Positions 1 through 8,886 are shown, counted from the first letter of the stretch. The stretch is DNA of 55,174 bases from Pseudomonadota bacterium (GCA_023436615.1 JAEZIO010000046.1:1-55174); one strand, 5' to 3'. Numbers and translations: made by a program. The notes: generated by a model from the letters alone, not told the origin.

Positions 1-2
1 GC

Positions 3-707
3 AAGGCGGAGGTGGAGCTTCTCGACGACCTCGCGCTGCTGGCCCTGCAAGGCCCGGCGGCGGCCGGCGTGCTGGCGCGCTTCGCGCCCGAGGCCGCGAC
101 CATGAAGTTCATGAGCTACCTGCCGGCCACCATCAACGGCATCCCGGTGGTGTTGACCCGCTCCGGCTACACGGGCGAGGACGGCTACGAGATCTCCTGC
201 GACAAGGCCGACGCGGAGCCCATCGCCCGCGCCCTGCTGGCCGAACCGGAGGTCGAGGCCATCGGCCTGGGTGCCCGCGACTCGCTGCGGCTGGAGGCGG
301 GGCTCTGCCTCTACGGCCACGACATCGACGAGACGACCACGCCGGTCGAAGCGGCGCTCGAATGGGCGCTGCCCAAGCGCCGCCGCGAGGAGGGGGGCTT
401 CCCCGGCCACGCCATCATCAAGGACCAGCTGGCCAACGGCGCCTCGCGCCGCCGCGTCGGCATCCAGCCGGAAGGCCGCCAGCCGGCCCGCGAGCACACG
501 GACATCTGCGACGCCAGCGGCAACAAGATCGGCGAAGTGACGAGCGGCGGCTTCGGCCCCACCGCTAACGCGCCGGTCGCCATGGGCTATGTGGACCGCG
601 CGCACACCGAGGCCGGCACGCCGGTGCAGCTGATGGTCCGCGGCAAGCCGCTGGCCGCCAAGGTCGCCGCCATGCCCTTCGTGCCGCAGCGCTACTACCG
701 CGGTTAA
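3..707 (+). CDS. gcvT: Aminomethyltransferase GcvT (T-protein), 5' truncated
   Basis: T-protein of the glycine cleavage system. It transfers the methylene group from aminomethyl-lipoyl GcvH to tetrahydrofolate and releases ammonia. The reading frame is open through the window edge (frame begins at base 3), so only about 235 C-terminal residues are present of the usual 365 to 375; the first GTG at 12 is not a real start. Visible family features are the SGYTGEDGYEI stretch, the LGARDSLRLEAGLCLYGHD region and the C-terminal barrel with VTSGGFGPT. It is first in a tight operon with gcvH, gcvPA and gcvPB. Any glycine riboswitch or promoter would lie upstream of the window. Identification is secure. 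Confidence 0.95.
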   Translation, partial: KAEVELLDDLALLALQGPAAAGVLARFAPEAATMKFMSYLPATINGIPVVLTRSGYTGEDGYEISCDKADAEPIARALLAEPEVEAIGLGARDSLRLEAGLCLYGHDIDETTTPVEAALEWALPKRRREEGGFPGHAIIKDQLANGASRRRVGIQPEGRQPAREHTDICDASGNKIGEVTSGGFGPTANAPVAMGYVDRAHTEAGTPVQLMVRGKPLAAKVAAMPFVPQRYYRG

Positions 708-742
708 CGACACCAAACCAAACGAACAGGGGAATCGGAACC

Positions 743-1117
743 ATGACCGTCAAATACACCAAGGATCACGAGTGGGTCCGCGTCGAGGGCGACGTGGCGA
801 CCATCGGCGTCACCGACCACGCGCAGCAGCAGCTGGGCGACGTGGTGTTCGTCGAGCTGCCGGACGTCGGCCGCAAGGTCGAGCAGGGCAAGGAAGCGGC
901 CGTGGTCGAGTCCGTGAAGGCGGCCAGCGAGGTCTTCGCCCCCGTCTCCGGCGAGGTGGTCGAGGTCAACCATGACTTGGAGAACGAGCCGGCCCGCGTG
1001 AACAGCGGCGCGGAGACCGAGGGCTGGTTCTTCAAGCTGAAGCTCAGCAACCCGGCCGAACTGGACGCCCTGATGGACGTGGCCGCCTACACGGCCTACG
1101 TGGAAGGACTGGCGTAA
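743..1117 (+). CDS. gcvH: Glycine cleavage system H protein
   Basis: Lipoyl carrier protein that shuttles the aminomethyl group from the P-protein to the T-protein and is re-oxidised by the L-protein. Its 124 residues are the normal length. The lipoylation site is Lys59 in the canonical ESVKAAS context, followed by the PVSGEV turn. The start is supported by a purine-rich ribosome binding site (ggggaatcgga) just upstream. It lies 35 bp after gcvT and one base before gcvPA, so co-expression in one operon is expected. Confidence 0.97.
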   Translation: MTVKYTKDHEWVRVEGDVATIGVTDHAQQQLGDVVFVELPDVGRKVEQGKEAAVVESVKAASEVFAPVSGEVVEVNHDLENEPARVNSGAETEGWFFKLKLSNPAELDALMDVAAYTAYVEGLA

Positions 1118-1118
1118 C

Positions 1119-2462
1119 ATGCGTTACCTGCCCCTGACCGAGGCCGACCGGCGGTCCATGCTGGCGGCCATCCGCGTGTCGTCGGTGGACGATCTGTTCC
1201 GCGACGTGCCCAAGGCGGCCCGCCTTCCCGGCCCAATCCAGGGGCTGACCAACCACATGGGCGAGCTGGAGGTCGAGCGCGCCCTGTCGGCCATGGCGGG
1301 CAAGAACCTGCCGGCCGGCAGCGTGCCGAGCTTTCTCGGCGCCGGCTCCTACCGCCACCACGTCCCGGCGACGGTGGACCATCTGGTCCAGCGCGGTGAG
1401 TTCCTGACCGCCTACACCCCGTATCAGCCGGAGGTGAGCCAGGGCACGCTTCAGGTCCTGTTCGAATTCCAGACCCAGGTCGCCCTGCTGACCGGCATGG
1501 ACGTGGCGAATGCCTCCATGTACGACGGCGCGACGGCCTGCGCGGAAGCCGTGATGATGGCGAACCGCGTGACCCGCCGGAAGAAGGCCATCCTGTCCGG
1601 CGGCCTGCACCCGCATTACCGCGACACCACCACGACCGACGCCCGCTTCATCGGGTTCGAGGCGGTCGCCCTGCCGCCGGCCCCGAAGGGCGGCGAGGAT
1701 CTGATGGCGCTGGTGGACGCCGACACCTCCTGCGTCGTCGTGCAGAACCCGGACGTGTTCGGGCATGTGCGCGACTACACCGCGCTGGCGCAGATGTGCC
1801 AGGCCAAGGGGGCGCTGCTGATCGTCGTCGTGACGGAGGTCCTGTCGCTGGGCCTGCTGACCCCGCCGGGCGAGATGGGCGCCGACATCGTGGCGGCCGA
1901 GGGCCAGTCGCTCGGCAACGCGCTGAACTTCGGCGGGCCGTATGTCGGCCTGTTCGCGGTGAAGGACAAGTATGTCCGCCAGATGCCGGGCCGCCTGTGC
2001 GGCGAGACGGTCGACGCCGACGGCCGCCGCGGCTTCGTGCTGACGCTCTCCACCCGCGAGCAGCACATCCGCCGCGAGAAGGCGACGTCCAACATCTGCA
2101 CCAATTCCGGCCTGTGCGCGCTGGCCTTCTCGATCCATGTCAGCCTGCTGGGCGAGGCTGGGATCACGCAGCTGGCCCAGTTGAACCACGCCAAGGCGGT
2201 CCGGATGGCCGACAAGCTGGCGGCGGTTCCGGGCGTCGAGGTGCTGAACGACGGCTTCTTCAACGAATTCACCGTGAAGCTGCCGAAGCCGGCCGCCGCG
2301 GTGGTCGAGGAGCTTGCCAAGCGCCGCATCCTGGGCGGCGTGCCCGTATCGCGCCTGTATCCGGGCGAGATGGAGGATTTGCTGCTGGTCGCCGTCACCG
2401 AGACCAACACCGACGCCGACATGGACGCCTTCGCGGCAGCCTTGACCGAGGTTCTGGCATGA
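1119..2462 (+). CDS. gcvPA: Glycine dehydrogenase (decarboxylating) subunit 1
   Basis: N-terminal half-subunit of the split P-protein, which decarboxylates glycine with pyridoxal phosphate and loads the aminomethyl group on GcvH. Its 447 residues match the two-gene form. It starts MRYLPLTEADR, typical of the family, and contains the YTPYQPEVSQGTLQ and MYDGATACAEA segments. The active-site lysine sits in the partner subunit GcvPB. Its TGA stop overlaps the gcvPB start (ATGA), indicating translational coupling and stoichiometric production. Confidence 0.96.
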   Translation: MRYLPLTEADRRSMLAAIRVSSVDDLFRDVPKAARLPGPIQGLTNHMGELEVERALSAMAGKNLPAGSVPSFLGAGSYRHHVPATVDHLVQRGEFLTAYTPYQPEVSQGTLQVLFEFQTQVALLTGMDVANASMYDGATACAEAVMMANRVTRRKKAILSGGLHPHYRDTTTTDARFIGFEAVALPPAPKGGEDLMALVDADTSCVVVQNPDVFGHVRDYTALAQMCQAKGALLIVVVTEVLSLGLLTPPGEMGADIVAAEGQSLGNALNFGGPYVGLFAVKDKYVRQMPGRLCGETVDADGRRGFVLTLSTREQHIRREKATSNICTNSGLCALAFSIHVSLLGEAGITQLAQLNHAKAVRMADKLAAVPGVEVLNDGFFNEFTVKLPKPAAAVVEELAKRRILGGVPVSRLYPGEMEDLLLVAVTETNTDADMDAFAAALTEVLA

Positions 2463-4030
2463 GCATGAACAACCAGGGCCGTCCGTCGGCCATCCCCGCG
2501 AACTCGGGCGCTTTCGACGGCGTGACCGGCACCGTCACCGGCAACCGCGGCCTGCAGATCGAAGAACCGCTGATCTTCGAACAGGACAGCGCCGGCCGCA
2601 CCGGCGTCGACCTGCCGGAGGTGCCGAAGGCGGCCACTCGCCTGGGTGCGGTGAAGCCGCGCGCCAAGGTCGGGCTGCCGGGCCTCGCCGAGCCGCAGGT
2701 GGTCCGCCACTACACCCGGCTGTCGCAGAAGAACTACGCCATCGACAGCGGATTCTACCCGCTGGGCTCCTGCACGATGAAGCACAACCCGCGCCTGAAC
2801 GAGAAGATGGCGCGGCTTCCCGGCTTCTCCGACGTGCATCCGCTGCAGCCGGTCAGCACGGTGCAGGGCGCGCTGGAACTGATGGATCAGTTGGCCCATT
2901 GGTTGAAGACGCTGACCGGCATGGCCACCGTGACGCTGGCGCCCGCCGCCGGCGCCCATGGCGAGATGTGCGGCATCATGGCGATCCGCGCCGCCCATGA
3001 GGCCAAGGGCGACAGTGGCCGCACCAAGATCCTGGTGCCGGAAAGCGCCCACGGCACCAATCCGGCGACCGCCGCCGCCTGCGGATACAGCGTCGAGGCC
3101 ATTCCTGCGACCGCCGACGGGCGCGTCGATCTGGAGGCGCTGAAGGCCAAGCTCGGTCCCGACGTGGCCGGCCTGATGCTGACCAATCCCAACACCTGCG
3201 GCCTGTTCGAGCGCGACATCATCGCCATCGCCGATGCGGTCCACGAGGCGGGCGGCTATTTCTACTGCGACGGCGCCAACTTCAACGCCATCGTCGGGCG
3301 GGTGCGTCCGGCCGACCTCGGCATCGACGTCATGCACATCAACCTGCACAAGACCTTCTCCACCCCGCATGGCGGCGGCGGGCCGGGGTCCGGTCCTGTG
3401 GTGTTCGCGGAGTCGCTGGCGCCCTTCATCCCAGTACCCTATGTCACCCATGGCGCCGATGGCTTCGCGCTGGTGGAGAATGCCGGCGACGGTCCGGCCT
3501 TCGGCCGCATGAAGGCCTTCCACGGCCAGATGGGCATGTTCGTCCGCGCGCTGTCCTACATGCTGAGCCATGGCGCCGACGGGCTGTGGCAGGCGTCGGG
3601 CGATGCGGTGCTGAACGCCAACTACGTCATGGCGCGGCTGGAAGACGTGATGACCGCGTCCTTCGAGGGACCGTGCATGCACGAGTGCCTGTTCGACGAC
3701 CGCTTCCTGAAGGGGACCGGGGTCACCACGCTCGACATGGCGAAGGCGCTGATCGACGAGGGCTTCCACCCGATGACCATGTATTTCCCGCTGGTCGTCC
3801 ACGGCGCCCTGCTGATCGAGCCGACCGAGACGGAAAGCAAGGCCAGCCTCGACCAGTTCGTCGATGCCCTGCGCGCCCTGGCCGAGCGGGCGAAGTCGGG
3901 CGACGTCGCCTATTTCCAGGCCGCGCCGCGCCTGACCCCGCGTCGCCGGCTGGACGAGACCGCCGCGGCGCGCAAGCCGGTCCTGCGCTGGACGCCGCCG
4001 GTGGCGGCGGAGGCCGTAGCGGCGGAGTAA
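2459..4030 (+). CDS. gcvPB: Glycine dehydrogenase (decarboxylating) subunit 2
   Basis: C-terminal half-subunit of the split P-protein, 523 residues, carrying the PLP-binding Lys298 in the NLHKTFSTPHGGGGPG motif. The reading frame is open much further upstream. The ATG at 2459 was chosen because it overlaps the gcvPA stop by four bases and gives the normal family N-terminus. With GcvPA it forms the heterotetrameric P-protein. It ends the operon; the lipoamide dehydrogenase is not in the window. A large inverted repeat 34 bp downstream may terminate transcription. Confidence 0.96.
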   Translation: MSMNNQGRPSAIPANSGAFDGVTGTVTGNRGLQIEEPLIFEQDSAGRTGVDLPEVPKAATRLGAVKPRAKVGLPGLAEPQVVRHYTRLSQKNYAIDSGFYPLGSCTMKHNPRLNEKMARLPGFSDVHPLQPVSTVQGALELMDQLAHWLKTLTGMATVTLAPAAGAHGEMCGIMAIRAAHEAKGDSGRTKILVPESAHGTNPATAAACGYSVEAIPATADGRVDLEALKAKLGPDVAGLMLTNPNTCGLFERDIIAIADAVHEAGGYFYCDGANFNAIVGRVRPADLGIDVMHINLHKTFSTPHGGGGPGSGPVVFAESLAPFIPVPYVTHGADGFALVENAGDGPAFGRMKAFHGQMGMFVRALSYMLSHGADGLWQASGDAVLNANYVMARLEDVMTASFEGPCMHECLFDDRFLKGTGVTTLDMAKALIDEGFHPMTMYFPLVVHGALLIEPTETESKASLDQFVDALRALAERAKSGDVAYFQAAPRLTPRRRLDETAAARKPVLRWTPPVAAEAVAAE

Positions 4031-4063
4031 GGGGCGGCGGAGTAAGGAGCCGATGCGGTTGCT

Positions 4064-4120
4064 CCCTCCCTCTCCCGCGATCAGTCCACCTTCGGTCGGG
4101 CGACCGCGGGAGAGGGAGGG
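4064..4120. terminator. 16-bp perfect inverted repeat between convergent genes
   Basis: The arm ccctccctctcccgcg (4064-4079) is perfectly complementary to cgcgggagagggaggg (4105-4120). The 25-base spacer itself contains complementary bases. It lies exactly between the 3' ends of gcvPB and the convergent small-protein gene, so a bidirectional transcription-stopping hairpin is the simplest reading. There is no T-tract, so classical intrinsic termination is not assured. Similar C/T-rich against G/A-rich hairpins occur as dispersed repeats in some alphaproteobacteria, so it may be a repetitive element. Confidence 0.6.
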
Positions 4121-4128
4121 GGCACCGT

Positions 4129-4344
4129 TCACTTGTCGCTCTTGTCGACGTATTTGTCGGCCTTCTTCTGATCCTCGGCGGCCTCGCGGGCCATTTCCTC
4201 GCCGATCTTGGGATCGATGCTCTTGGCTTCCTCCATCAGGTCGCGCGCCTTGCGGGCATCGCCGCCGGCGGCCTTGTCCAGGGCCTGCTCGGCCAGTTCA
4301 TGGGCCTTCTTGTGTTCCGGGCTGTCTTCGTGGCGGGTTGCCAT
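4129..4344 (-). CDS. Small hydrophilic protein, unknown function (71 aa)
   Basis: Not a family I recognise. The protein has 71 residues, is very rich in Ala, Glu, Lys and Asp, and has no hydrophobic segment or cysteine. It is predicted helical, with a charged C-terminus (EDQKKADKYVDKSDK). The ATG at 4344 is chosen because a strong Shine-Dalgarno (cagga) precedes it by about 8 bases; the frame is open further upstream but without such support. Composition resembles small soluble stress-type proteins, but no function can be assigned. A GGAAC/GTT element upstream could be an EcfG-type general-stress promoter. It is convergent with gcvPB and divergent from the glucan synthase gene. Confidence 0.75.
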   Translation of the reverse strand: MATRHEDSPEHKKAHELAEQALDKAAGGDARKARDLMEEAKSIDPKIGEEMAREAAEDQKKADKYVDKSDK

Positions 4345-4396
4345 GGGGGTACTCCTGAGCGGTTCATAAGGTTTGTTGTCCAACGGATCCCGGTCC

Positions 4397-4420
4397 AACA
4401 GGCTCTGTCCGGCCCGGTTC
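4397..4420 (-). promoter_or_regulatory. Possible EcfG-type general-stress promoter
   Basis: On the minus strand GGAAC (4420-4416) is followed 15 bases later by TGTT (4400-4397). This is close to the alphaproteobacterial EcfG pattern of GGAAC, about 16 bases, then CGTT. It would give a leader of roughly 45 bases before the small-protein ATG at 4344. The -10 has T instead of the usual C, and such short motifs arise by chance in GC-rich DNA. Confidence 0.3.
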
Positions 4421-4540
4421 CCGGCCGCCGCAGCGCACAAATTTTTTTCGGGGTGCGTGGAATAGGGAAGTCGGTCTGCCCGTTTGTGCGGATGTCCGGT
4501 GGCGAACGGCCACCCTGCAACAGGGCAACGCGAACTCCCC

Positions 4541-7186
4541 ATGAACAACCCGAAGAACTCGATCCGGCGCGCAGCCATCGCCGCCGCACTGCTGGCCGTG
4601 ACCGCCGGCCACGCGTCCTTCTGGTCCTGGCGCAATGCGCCGACGCCGGTGGAGGCGGAGCCCGGCCGTATCGAATCCGTGTCCTACTCTCCATCGGGCC
4701 GCAGCTACGATCCCAACGATCAGCCGGTGGTGCCGCGCAAGGAGCTCGAGAGGGACATGGCCGCCATCGTCGGCTTCGCCGATGGCGTCCGCACCTATTC
4801 CACCCTGGGCTCCCAGGGCGAAGTCCCGGAAATCGCGATCTCCAAGGGGCTGGACGTCACGCTCGGCATCTGGCTGAGCGAGGACAAGGCCCGGAACGAG
4901 CGCGAGATCCTGCACGCCGTCGCTCTCGCCAAGGAGTTCCGCGGCATCAAGCGCATCATCGTCGGCAACGAGACGCTGCTGCGCGCCGAACTTACCGACG
5001 CCGAGCTGGCCGCCTACATCAAGCGCGTGCGCGCCGCCGTTCCCGCCTCCGTCAAGGTCGGCACCGCCGATGTGTGGTCGGAGATGATCAAGGCCGATGC
5101 CACGGTGAAGGCGTCGGACTTCATGGGCGTCCACGTCCTGCCCTACTGGGAAGGCGTCCCGGCCGAAAACGCGCTGACCTGGATCCGTGACCGGCTCGAC
5201 ACCGTGCGAAAGGCGCATCCGGGCAAGCCGCTGTATGTGGGCGAGGTCGGCTGGCCGTCGGGCGGCGAGAACTTCCACGACGCCTATCCGACGCCGGAGG
5301 CCCAGGCCGCCGTCGTCCGCGGTTTCGCGGCGGAAGCCAACGCGCTCGGCCTGTCCTACAACGTCGTCGAGGCCTTCGACGGCATCTGGAAGTCGACCAT
5401 CGAAGGGTCGCCCGGCCCGACCTGGGGTGTGCTGGATGCCGACCGTCAGCCGAAATGGTCGATGACCGGCGCGGTCGCCGCCCCCTATGGCGAGCGTGTC
5501 GCCGCCGGCGTCGCTCTGGCCGTCGGTCTCGCCCTGTCCGCCTTCGTGGTGTTCCGCCGCCGGACCAACGCCGGCTTCGCGCTGGCCGCGTCCATGGGCG
5601 CCAACATCATCGGTTTCGCCATCGGCTCGGCGGTTGCCGGCGCCTATGCCGAGTATCTGACCTTCGGTGCGGTCACCACCTGGGGCTCCGCCTTCGCGCT
5701 GGGCGCCCTGATGATGAGCGTCACCTTCGCCGATCTGGTGGACGTCGCCCGCCGGCTGCTGACCGGCCGCGCTCCGGCCCTGCTGCCGCAGGCCGTGCCG
5801 GCGGTCGATCACAAGCCGATGGTTTCCGTCCACGTCGCCGCCTGCCGTGAGCAGCCGGACGTGCTGAACGCCACGCTGGCTTCGCTGTCGCGGCTGGACT
5901 ACCCGAACTACGAGGTCGTCGTCCTGATCAACAACACCGAGGAGGAACATCTGGTCCGCCCGGTGGAGGAGATGTGCCGGGCGCTGGGTCCGAAGTTCAA
6001 GTTCCACTGGTACAAGAAGATCTCCGGCTTCAAGGCCGGCGCCCTGAACGCCGCGATGCGCCACACCGACCCGGCCGCCGAGATCGTCGCCGTACTGGAC
6101 GCCGACTACACCGTGTCGCCCGACTGGCTGTCGAAGCTGGCCCCGGCCTTCGCCGATCCGTCTGTCGGCATCGTCCAGGCTCCGCAGGAGCACCGCGACG
6201 GCCACGAGACGGCGCTGAAGGCGGCGATGACCGCCGAGTACCGCCCCTTCTTCGACGTCGGCATGCAGGAGGGCGTGTCGTCCCAGGCCTTCATCTGCCA
6301 CGGCACGATGATCATGCTGCGCCGGTCGGCGATGGATCAGGTCGGCGGCTGGTCGGAAGCCGGCATCTGCGAGGACACCGAACTGGGCCTGCGCATCCTG
6401 TCGGCCGGCTATCGCGCCGCCTACACCGACGAGCGGCTGGGTGCCGGTCTGGCTCCGGACAACTTCATGCAGTTCCGCAAGCAGCGCGACCGCTGGGTGT
6501 TCGGCTCGACCCAGATCGTCCGCGCCCATTGGAGGAAGTTCCTGCCGGGTGCGGCCGAGTTGAGCGCGCGTCAGAAGCTTGGCTATGCCGCCAACTGGAT
6601 CCGCTGGTGGTCCGACGCCGTCGGCATGTTCGCCGCCGTCGCCGCCGTGATCTGGACCTTCGCCTCGCTGGTTCTGCCGCTGCACCTGCCGCCGGTGGCC
6701 GCCACCGCCGCCGTGCTGGGCGCCCTGGTCCTGCGTGCGGCCTCCAGCCTGCTGGCCTCGCGCTACGCCTCCGGCAACAGCTGGAAGCAGAGCCTGGGTG
6801 CCTGCGCCGTCGGCATGGCCCTGTCCACCACCGTCGCCCTGGCCGTCTTCCGCGGCCTGTTCCGCAAGCACGACGCCTTCCGGGTGACCGCCAAGGGCGG
6901 CAAGCGCACCGCCGGCCGCTTCTGCGCCAAGCCCGAGGCCTGGCTGTCCGCCGCCCTGGTCGCCGCCTCCGCCACTGCCGCCATGGCGAACCCGCTGGGC
7001 ACCCTGTCGCTGGAACTGTGGTCGTGGCTGCTTGCCGCCATGGCGGTGCCGAACCTGATGGCCGTCGCCTTCGGCATCGGCGACATGCTGCCGGTCCGCG
7101 AGACCAAGCCGGCGCCGGTCCCGGCCATTCCGCAGGCCAAGTCGGCCGGCCAGGATCAGGGGGCGAACCAGCCGATCACCGCATAA
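4541..7186 (+). CDS. Fused GH17 / GT2 membrane beta-glucan synthase (NdvB-like)
   Basis: An 881-residue membrane protein. After an N-terminal signal-anchor (about residues 9-30) comes a family GH17 domain with Glu144 in VGNE and Glu235 in GEVGWPSGG, matching the acid/base and nucleophile of beta-1,3-glucanases. Three membrane helices (about 320-410) lead to a family GT2 processive glycosyltransferase with Asp520-Ala-Asp522, the CEDTELG motif (Glu611-Asp612) and Q648RDRW652, followed by further helices. This order and length match NdvB-type proteins that make cyclic or periplasmic beta-(1,3)-glucans for osmoadaptation and biofilm traits. The GH17 domain may act as a transglycosylase that cyclises or branches the chain. 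ATG 4541 is preferred over GTG 4484 because it starts the signal sequence. An 8-bp inverted repeat (cgcacaaa 4434-4441, tttgtgcg 4483-4490) lies upstream and could be an operator. Confidence 0.85.
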   Translation: MNNPKNSIRRAAIAAALLAVTAGHASFWSWRNAPTPVEAEPGRIESVSYSPSGRSYDPNDQPVVPRKELERDMAAIVGFADGVRTYSTLGSQGEVPEIAISKGLDVTLGIWLSEDKARNEREILHAVALAKEFRGIKRIIVGNETLLRAELTDAELAAYIKRVRAAVPASVKVGTADVWSEMIKADATVKASDFMGVHVLPYWEGVPAENALTWIRDRLDTVRKAHPGKPLYVGEVGWPSGGENFHDAYPTPEAQAAVVRGFAAEANALGLSYNVVEAFDGIWKSTIEGSPGPTWGVLDADRQPKWSMTGAVAAPYGERVAAGVALAVGLALSAFVVFRRRTNAGFALAASMGANIIGFAIGSAVAGAYAEYLTFGAVTTWGSAFALGALMMSVTFADLVDVARRLLTGRAPALLPQAVPAVDHKPMVSVHVAACREQPDVLNATLASLSRLDYPNYEVVVLINNTEEEHLVRPVEEMCRALGPKFKFHWYKKISGFKAGALNAAMRHTDPAAEIVAVLDADYTVSPDWLSKLAPAFADPSVGIVQAPQEHRDGHETALKAAMTAEYRPFFDVGMQEGVSSQAFICHGTMIMLRRSAMDQVGGWSEAGICEDTELGLRILSAGYRAAYTDERLGAGLAPDNFMQFRKQRDRWVFGSTQIVRAHWRKFLPGAAELSARQKLGYAANWIRWWSDAVGMFAAVAAVIWTFASLVLPLHLPPVAATAAVLGALVLRAASSLLASRYASGNSWKQSLGACAVGMALSTTVALAVFRGLFRKHDAFRVTAKGGKRTAGRFCAKPEAWLSAALVAASATAAMANPLGTLSLELWSWLLAAMAVPNLMAVAFGIGDMLPVRETKPAPVPAIPQAKSAGQDQGANQPITA

Positions 7187-7213
7187 GGTCTCCTATCCGT
7201 CCGTTTGAGACGA

Positions 7214-7264
7214 ACGGCCCCTTTCCCGCCTGTCCGGCGGGGGAGGGGCCGTCCATTTTTTATT
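7214..7264 (+). terminator. Intrinsic terminator after the glucan synthase gene
   Basis: The stem acggcccctttcccgcc (7214-7230) pairs with ggcgggggaggggccgt (7236-7252) across a 5-base loop, with only wobble-type mismatches, and is followed by a run of six T. It is a textbook rho-independent terminator 27 bp after the stop codon. Confidence 0.9.
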
Positions 7265-7393
7265 TCAGGGAAGCCGATTTTCCCACCAAGGTGTAACTTG
7301 CCGGCAACATCGCTTCGTGCCTACCATCGGCGGCCATAACCGACCAAGACGCGCGAACCAGCGCGCCCAGCAATCCTCCGGGGGAGAAACGCC

Positions 7394-8476
7394 ATGCACG
7401 TCGTGAAAGCGACCGACCAGCCGCCGCCGTCGCTTCTGTCCGATGACAACCGCGCCCGCCTGGAAAGCTGGCTGGCCATTCAGGCCGGCGCCTCCCGCGT
7501 CACGGTGACGGAGGATGGACGGCTCGGCGGCGGAGCGATCTCCCTGAATCTCGCCGTGACCCTGGACATCGACGGCGGGCCGCTGGCCGGGCACCATGCC
7601 TGCGTGCTGCGCGCCGAAGGCGGCGGGCGCATCTCCGCCAGCATCGGCAAGCTGCGGGAGTTCGTGGTGCTGCGCGCCGCCTATGCGGCCGGAGTGCTGG
7701 CGCCGGAACCGCTCCTCGCCTGCGACGACCCCGCCATCTTGGGCCACGACTTCTACATCATGCGCCGGGCCGAAGGGCTGGGCGCCGGCCATGCGGTGAC
7801 ACGGTCGGAGCCGGCGCAGCCGGAACTGGCGCGCGAGCTTGGCCGGCAACTTGGACTTCTGCACCGGATCACCCCGGATACGGAAGGGCTCGAACGGCTG
7901 GGCGAGGCGCCGGGCTGTCCGGCGCAGGAAACGCTGGCGCAATTCCGCCGCTGGTTCGGCGATCTGGGCAGCCGCGACCCGGTGATCGCCTGGGGCCTGC
8001 GCTGGATGGAGGTCAACTCGCCGCCGCCGGACGCGGTGGTGCTGTGCCACCGTGACTTCCGCACGGGCAACTATCTGGTCAAGAACGGCACGCTGACCGC
8101 GATCCTCGATTGGGAGTTCGCCGGATTCAGCGATCCGATGGAGGATCTGGGCTGGTTCTGCGCCCGCTCCTGGCGCTTCCGGCGGCCGGACCGTGAAGCC
8201 GGCGGCATCGCCGACCGGGCGGATTTCTATGCGGGCTATGAGGAAACCTCCGGCCGCCGCGTCGATCCGGCGCGCGTCGCCTATTGGGAGACGGCGGCCT
8301 ATCTCCGCTGGGCGGCGATCGCTGTGGAGCAGGGGCTGCGCCACAGCTCCGGCGCGCAGCCCTCGCTTGAGTTGGCGTTGACCGGACGGATGCTGCCGGA
8401 GATCGAGATGGACATGCTGCGCCATCTCCGCACCATCGGCAGCGTGGCCTCAGAAGCGGTGGAGAAGGTGGCCTGA
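7394..8476 (+). CDS. APH-fold phosphotransferase family protein
   Basis: Kinase-like protein of the aminoglycoside phosphotransferase (APH/choline kinase) fold, 360 residues. The catalytic loop H219RDFRTGN226 supplies the base Asp221 and the metal ligand Asn226. Asp239 in ILDWEF is the DFG-equivalent Mg ligand. The substrate is unknown. Members paired with DUF6285 proteins are usually found with acyl-CoA dehydrogenases, so antibiotic resistance is unlikely. A purine-rich site (ctccgggggaga) precedes the ATG. Its TGA overlaps the ATG of the DUF6285 gene, so the pair is translationally coupled. Confidence 0.88.
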   Translation: MHVVKATDQPPPSLLSDDNRARLESWLAIQAGASRVTVTEDGRLGGGAISLNLAVTLDIDGGPLAGHHACVLRAEGGGRISASIGKLREFVVLRAAYAAGVLAPEPLLACDDPAILGHDFYIMRRAEGLGAGHAVTRSEPAQPELARELGRQLGLLHRITPDTEGLERLGEAPGCPAQETLAQFRRWFGDLGSRDPVIAWGLRWMEVNSPPPDAVVLCHRDFRTGNYLVKNGTLTAILDWEFAGFSDPMEDLGWFCARSWRFRRPDREAGGIADRADFYAGYEETSGRRVDPARVAYWETAAYLRWAAIAVEQGLRHSSGAQPSLELALTGRMLPEIEMDMLRHLRTIGSVASEAVEKVA

Positions 8477-8865
8477 TGCGCGCCAATCCCGACGCCCGCG
8501 GCCTGCTGCAGATCGCCGCCTCCACCTTTCGGGCGGACGTGCTTCCCCATGTCGCCCCGGAAGCCCGCTTCGCCGCGCTGATGGTCGCCAACGCGCTGGA
8601 GATCGCCGAGCGGGAGTTGAAGGGGCTGGATACCGCCGGCCACTCGATGCTCGGCGCGCTCGCCCTGCTCTATGGCGAAGACGCCGACGACGCCCTGTCC
8701 GGCGAGGACCTGCGCAAGCGGGTGGAGGCACTGCAGCACCGCCTTTGCATCGAGATCGCCGCCGGCGACTTCGATCATGAGGGCCAGGAGGTGCTGATGG
8801 ACGCTCTGGAGGCCATCGTCCAGGCGCGGCTGGGAATCTCCAACCCGAAGGCGCTGGGACAATAG
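8476..8865 (+). CDS. DUF6285 domain protein
   Basis: A 129-residue, largely helical soluble protein matching the DUF6285 family as I recall it: an N-terminal SRANPDARGLLQIA-like opening and an EIAERELKG segment. Function is unknown. It almost always follows an APH-fold phosphotransferase, as here, where start and stop overlap (TGATG at 8474-8478). This suggests the two proteins form a complex or act in one step. It is the last gene with clear left-part codon style before the compositional change. Confidence 0.8.
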   Translation: MRANPDARGLLQIAASTFRADVLPHVAPEARFAALMVANALEIAERELKGLDTAGHSMLGALALLYGEDADDALSGEDLRKRVEALQHRLCIEIAAGDFDHEGQEVLMDALEAIVQARLGISNPKALGQ

Positions 8866-8886
8866 TGAGGCGGGGGCCGGGCGGCG

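Noticed and set aside
1775..4132. 785-codon open frame antisense to gcvPA/gcvPB
   Set aside because: Arg/Gly/His-rich translation without domains; it mirrors real, motif-bearing genes on the other strand in GC-rich DNA.
4364..6871. 835-codon antisense frame over the glucan synthase
   Set aside because: Low-complexity translation and no ribosome site; the opposite strand encodes a complete GH17-GT2 protein with catalytic residues.
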